From CAVQBJ01 sp963710725 (GTDB taxonomy: Bacteria > Actinomycetota > Thermoleophilia > Solirubrobacterales > Solirubrobacteraceae), in NCBI GenBank assembly GCA_963710725.1, contig CAVQBJ010000008.1, forward strand, positions 1,951,197-2,015,196: a stretch of DNA of 64,000 nt, written 5' to 3'. The notes under the pieces were generated by a model. That model saw only the letters and a list, made by a program, of their open reading frames with translations, ran no database searches and was not told the origin of the DNA. The first letter of the stretch is position 1, and each line of letters begins with the position of its first letter. The translations under genes and the position numbers were made by a program. Positions 61,712-64,000 of this stretch are shown here, piece by piece.

Positions 61712-61890
61712 GCAGCACGATCGAGCGTGATCTTTCGCCCAGCGCTAGCTATCTAACGAACATTGAGGGCCCCAAGATGCTTGGCGGCAATGCTCTCGAC
61801 GCGGCTGACCGCAGCACGGTGGAGTGGCTCAAGTGCCAGATGCGGTCCGCCATCAAGTATGCGAACGACAACGGTGCAAAGCTGCCCTGA
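61636..61890 (+). CDS. Small protein or effector-domain remnant before the second immunity-like gene
   Basis: An 84-residue frame ending 10 bp before the immunity-like gene. It reads GYCPHDYPAIGSTIERDLS, then LTNIEGPKMLGGNALDAADR, and ends KYANDNGAKLP. It overlaps the 3' end of the TPR-like frame by 76 bp. Its position fits the tail of an effector C-terminal domain whose front has been lost, but no family is recognised. Confidence 0.4.
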   Translation: MPVNGSRPAPYGSVAGYCPHDYPAIGSTIERDLSPSASYLTNIEGPKMLGGNALDAADRSTVEWLKCQMRSAIKYANDNGAKLP

Positions 61891-61900
61891 GAGGGAACGG

Positions 61901-62431
61901 ATGGAGCTGAGTCGGAGACAATGTGTGCTCGATCTTGCACGGGCGCTTCCCGAGGCATTCGAAGGCGTGGCGGTTGCTGAGGAGTACGACCTCAGCGCGT
62001 GGCGTATCAACCCGGACGATCCGCACGATGATGGTTGGACATGGCTGTTGGCGCTGGAGCGCGCGACGAACTGGATCGAGACACAGGCGCTCAAGGTGGA
62101 TTTCGACGCCCGGACCACCAGGGTGATACCGGGGCGGGAGGACGCACTGCGGCGCTTCTTCGGATTTGTCGAAGAAGCGCTTGTGCGGCTACCGGGGCCT
62201 CAAGGAGTGATCGTCGAGTTGTTCGAGCGGCGCCCTTGGGCCGAGGACGTCTTGGAATATCTCGGACCCAGGACTGTCGACGCACTGCGCAAGGCTCAGT
62301 CGTGGAACCCGACACGAACCGCTCGGTGCGCGGCGAAGTCCTGCCCGGTGCGCAAGTGGCGTCGATGCGCGAGACGGCGGCGGCCGCGGCAACGATCGTG
62401 CGCCCGGGCGAGGTGTGGACACGCGCGGTGA
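61901..62431 (+). CDS. Second DUF7674-like candidate immunity protein
   Basis: A 176-residue frame with a GAGGGAACGG leader. Residues 1-133 align with the product of 49664-50050: LPEAFEGVAVAEEY, LERATNWIETQALKVDFDAR, VIPGREDALRRFFGFVEEAL and VLEYLGPRTVDALRKAQSWN. The last 40 residues are Arg/Cys-rich and have no counterpart. They probably result from read-through after a lost stop or a frameshift near 62300. Paralogy is clear; the immunity role is inferred from position only. Confidence 0.65.
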   Translation: MELSRRQCVLDLARALPEAFEGVAVAEEYDLSAWRINPDDPHDDGWTWLLALERATNWIETQALKVDFDARTTRVIPGREDALRRFFGFVEEALVRLPGPQGVIVELFERRPWAEDVLEYLGPRTVDALRKAQSWNPTRTARCAAKSCPVRKWRRCARRRRPRQRSCARARCGHAR

Positions 62432-62479
62432 GTTTCGCCATACGCGAAGCCAGGCGGGCTAGGCTGCATCATTCCGGCA

Positions 62480-63827
62480 ATGGGAGAGCGCCGACATCAC
62501 GGTGGAGTCGTCGCACTGGCGCTCGCGCTCGCCGCGTTGATGGCCGCGACTGCCGCGGCTGCCACGCTCAGCTGGGGCAGGCCGCAACCGCTTCACGTGC
62601 TCCCGGCCAGCGCCCCGAACGACGACCTCGCCGGCCTGACCGCTCTCGCCTGCCGGTCGCTGCGCTCCTGCGCGGCGGTCGGCGACTTTGGCTATGACCT
62701 GCACACGGAGCCGTCGACGAGTGTGACGCAGGGGGAGGCGCTCAATGAGTCGGCGGGGGTCTGGGGCCGCGCCCGGCAGATCAGGCTGCCCGCGAACGCC
62801 GCGAGCGTCGGCAACCAGCAGGCCGTGCTGAAGGCCGTCGCCTGCCCGGCGGCCGGTTCGTGCGTCGCCGTCGGCGACTACAACGACCGCGCGGGCGTCT
62901 CGGAGGCGATGGTCGTCACCGAGTCCGCGGGCACATGGGGCCAGGCGCGCGAGATCGCCGTGCCGTCGACCGGCGGCGGCGAGCTGGACTCGGTTTCCTG
63001 CCCGGCCCCAGGCGCGTGCGCGGCTGTCGGCTACTACGGCGACGGCTCGAGCGAGGCCTATCCGCTGGCCGTGAGCGAGTCGGGCGGGACGTGGGGCGCT
63101 GCGCGGCAGGTGATCGTGCCGGCCAATGACAGCGCGCCCGGCGCGGACGGGCTCAGTTCGGTTTCCTGCCCGGCCCCCGGCGCGTGCACAGCCGTCGGCT
63201 ACGCCGGCGGCTCGCAGGGCTCCAACGCATCGGCGAGCGAGATGATCGCCGCCGGCGAGTCCGGCGGCGTGTGGGGTCGGGCGCAGACGATCGCCCTGTC
63301 GCCGACGCTCCGCGACGAGCCCGGGCCCCAGGACGAGCTCTACGGCGTGGCCTGCGCTGCCGCACGGTCGTGCGTGGCCGTCGGCCAGTTTCAGAGCTTC
63401 CCGCCGTCGACGTCGTTCGGGGTCGAGCAGCCGTCGGCCGCGGGCGCGCACGACAGCGACTTGTCGCAGACCTCCGACGCGATCGTGGCCACCGAGAGCG
63501 ACGGGACCTGGGGCGTCGCGACGCGGATCACGCCCGCCGCCCGGCGCCGCGAGCGGGCAGGACACGGGGCTCGACTCGGTCTCGTGCCCGCGGCAGCGCG
63601 CGTGCGTCGCGGTCGGGCAGTACGACGCGCGCGGGGGCAACGAGCTCGCCATGTCGGTCCAGGAGTCCGGCGGCCGGTGGGGTCCGGCGGCGAAGGTGAC
63701 GCTGCCGGTGGTCAACCCCTCCGGGCTCAAAGGGGCCGGCGTGTACCAGGGCCTCGGCTCGCTGACCTGCCCGGCCCCCGGACTGTGTGACGCGCTCGAC
63801 GGCAACTCGGTCGTGTCGACGGGCTGA
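62480..63827 (+). pseudogene. Secreted seven-repeat beta-propeller-like protein, frameshifted
   Basis: Starts at ATG 62480 with a signal peptide (VVALALALAALMAATAAAAT). Five Cys-x6-Cys repeats lie in the first frame (LACRSLRSCAAVG, VACPAAGSCVAVG, VSCPAPGACAAVG, VSCPAPGACTAVG, VACAAARSCVAVG). At about 63535-63545 the frame is lost. The next frame supplies repeats six and seven (VSCPRQRACVAVG, LTCPAPGLCDALD) and stops at 63827. One surplus base explains this. Corrected, it has seven repeats like the protein at 57843-59507, about 448 residues, and looks intact, so a sequencing error is quite possible. Confidence 0.8.
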
Positions 63828-64000
63828 CGGCGCCCGTTTCATGCCGTGGACCAAGCCATAGGGGCGGTGGGGGCCAGCGGGCCGGCCGCCGCCCGTGTCC
63901 CGAAATATGTCTCGAACTGGGCGATTCTGAAAGCATCTGAGCGCACGTCAGGTGCCCGAGATCCGCCTACCAGAGCCGCGAGCATGCGGATTCACACGCC
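63828..64000. other. Right end, no gene seen
   Basis: 173 bp after the stop of the seven-repeat gene. No supported coding, RNA or repeat feature. Confidence 0.4.

Noticed and set aside
61763..61900. Upstream extension of the second immunity-like gene
   Set aside because: Homology to the paralogue begins after ATG 61901, which has a purine-rich leader. The extension overlaps the preceding frame.
62301..62480. A frame opening with VEPDTNRSVRGEVLPGAQ, in a different frame from the immunity-like gene
   Set aside because: Coding-like but short and without homology that I recognise. It may reflect a frameshift in the tail of the immunity-like gene.

Overview
The window is GC-rich, gene-dense actinobacterial DNA. 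Several features point to the class Thermoleophilia (Solirubrobacterales-like): a menaquinol cytochrome bc complex with a split cytochrome b, a TatC with a long first external loop, seven-repeat secreted proteins with Cys-x6-Cys units, and very long secreted Ig-repeat proteins. This placement is inferred from gene content; there is no rRNA in the window to confirm it.

Left part (1-34.1 kb) is core chromosome. It starts with secreted, hydrolase, SDR and lipoprotein genes (1-3.5 kb), then an NhaA-DsbA fusion, an aquaporin, an aldo/keto reductase and an NlpC/P60-like wall protein (4.4-10 kb). Next come a YbhN-like membrane protein, a DUF151 nuclease-like protein, an aminotransferase next to a D-Ala-D-Ala ligase, a DUF4126 protein, a phosphodiesterase, a GT-C-like protein, a YmdB phosphodiesterase, an AI-2E transporter-like protein and an ABC-2 exporter (10-22.6 kb). 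From 22.7 to 30.7 kb runs an energy and cofactor block: hemB (frameshifted), a fused siroheme-decarboxylase-like protein, hemL, an unknown helical protein, qcrA-qcrB-qcrC, ubiE/menG and a polyprenyl diphosphate synthase. These genes supply heme, menaquinone and the bc complex that uses both. tatC follows and could export the Rieske subunit. The block ends in about 800 bp of repeat-rich DNA and a tRNA-Lys(CTT).

Right part (34.1-64 kb) looks like an accessory region with lower-GC patches, pseudogenes and duplications. It holds a 4,981-residue secreted protein: signal sequence, LamG-like domain, about 41 Ig-like repeats, a TolB-like propeller and a unique C-terminal domain. A small gene follows it directly. 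A second reading frame at 51.9-57.1 kb lacks the signal sequence and LamG domain. It repeats 2.25 kb of the giant gene almost exactly, then diverges into a related propeller and a different, Vps62-like C-terminal domain. A third, broken Ig fragment at 60.3 kb lies upstream of a paralogue of the small gene. A decayed DUF1963 gene, a 27-bp perfect inverted repeat at the cassette junction and a duplicated upstream region complete the picture. I read this as a polymorphic-effector locus with displaced C-terminal cassettes and immunity-like partners. No enzymatic toxin domain was recognised, so the effector role is inference.

Many genes have a TAnnnT-type -10 box 6-9 nt before the start codon, which points to leaderless mRNAs and was used to choose several starts. 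Three reading frames (hemB, the last seven-repeat gene and the third Ig fragment) each carry one extra base; these may be real mutations or assembly errors.
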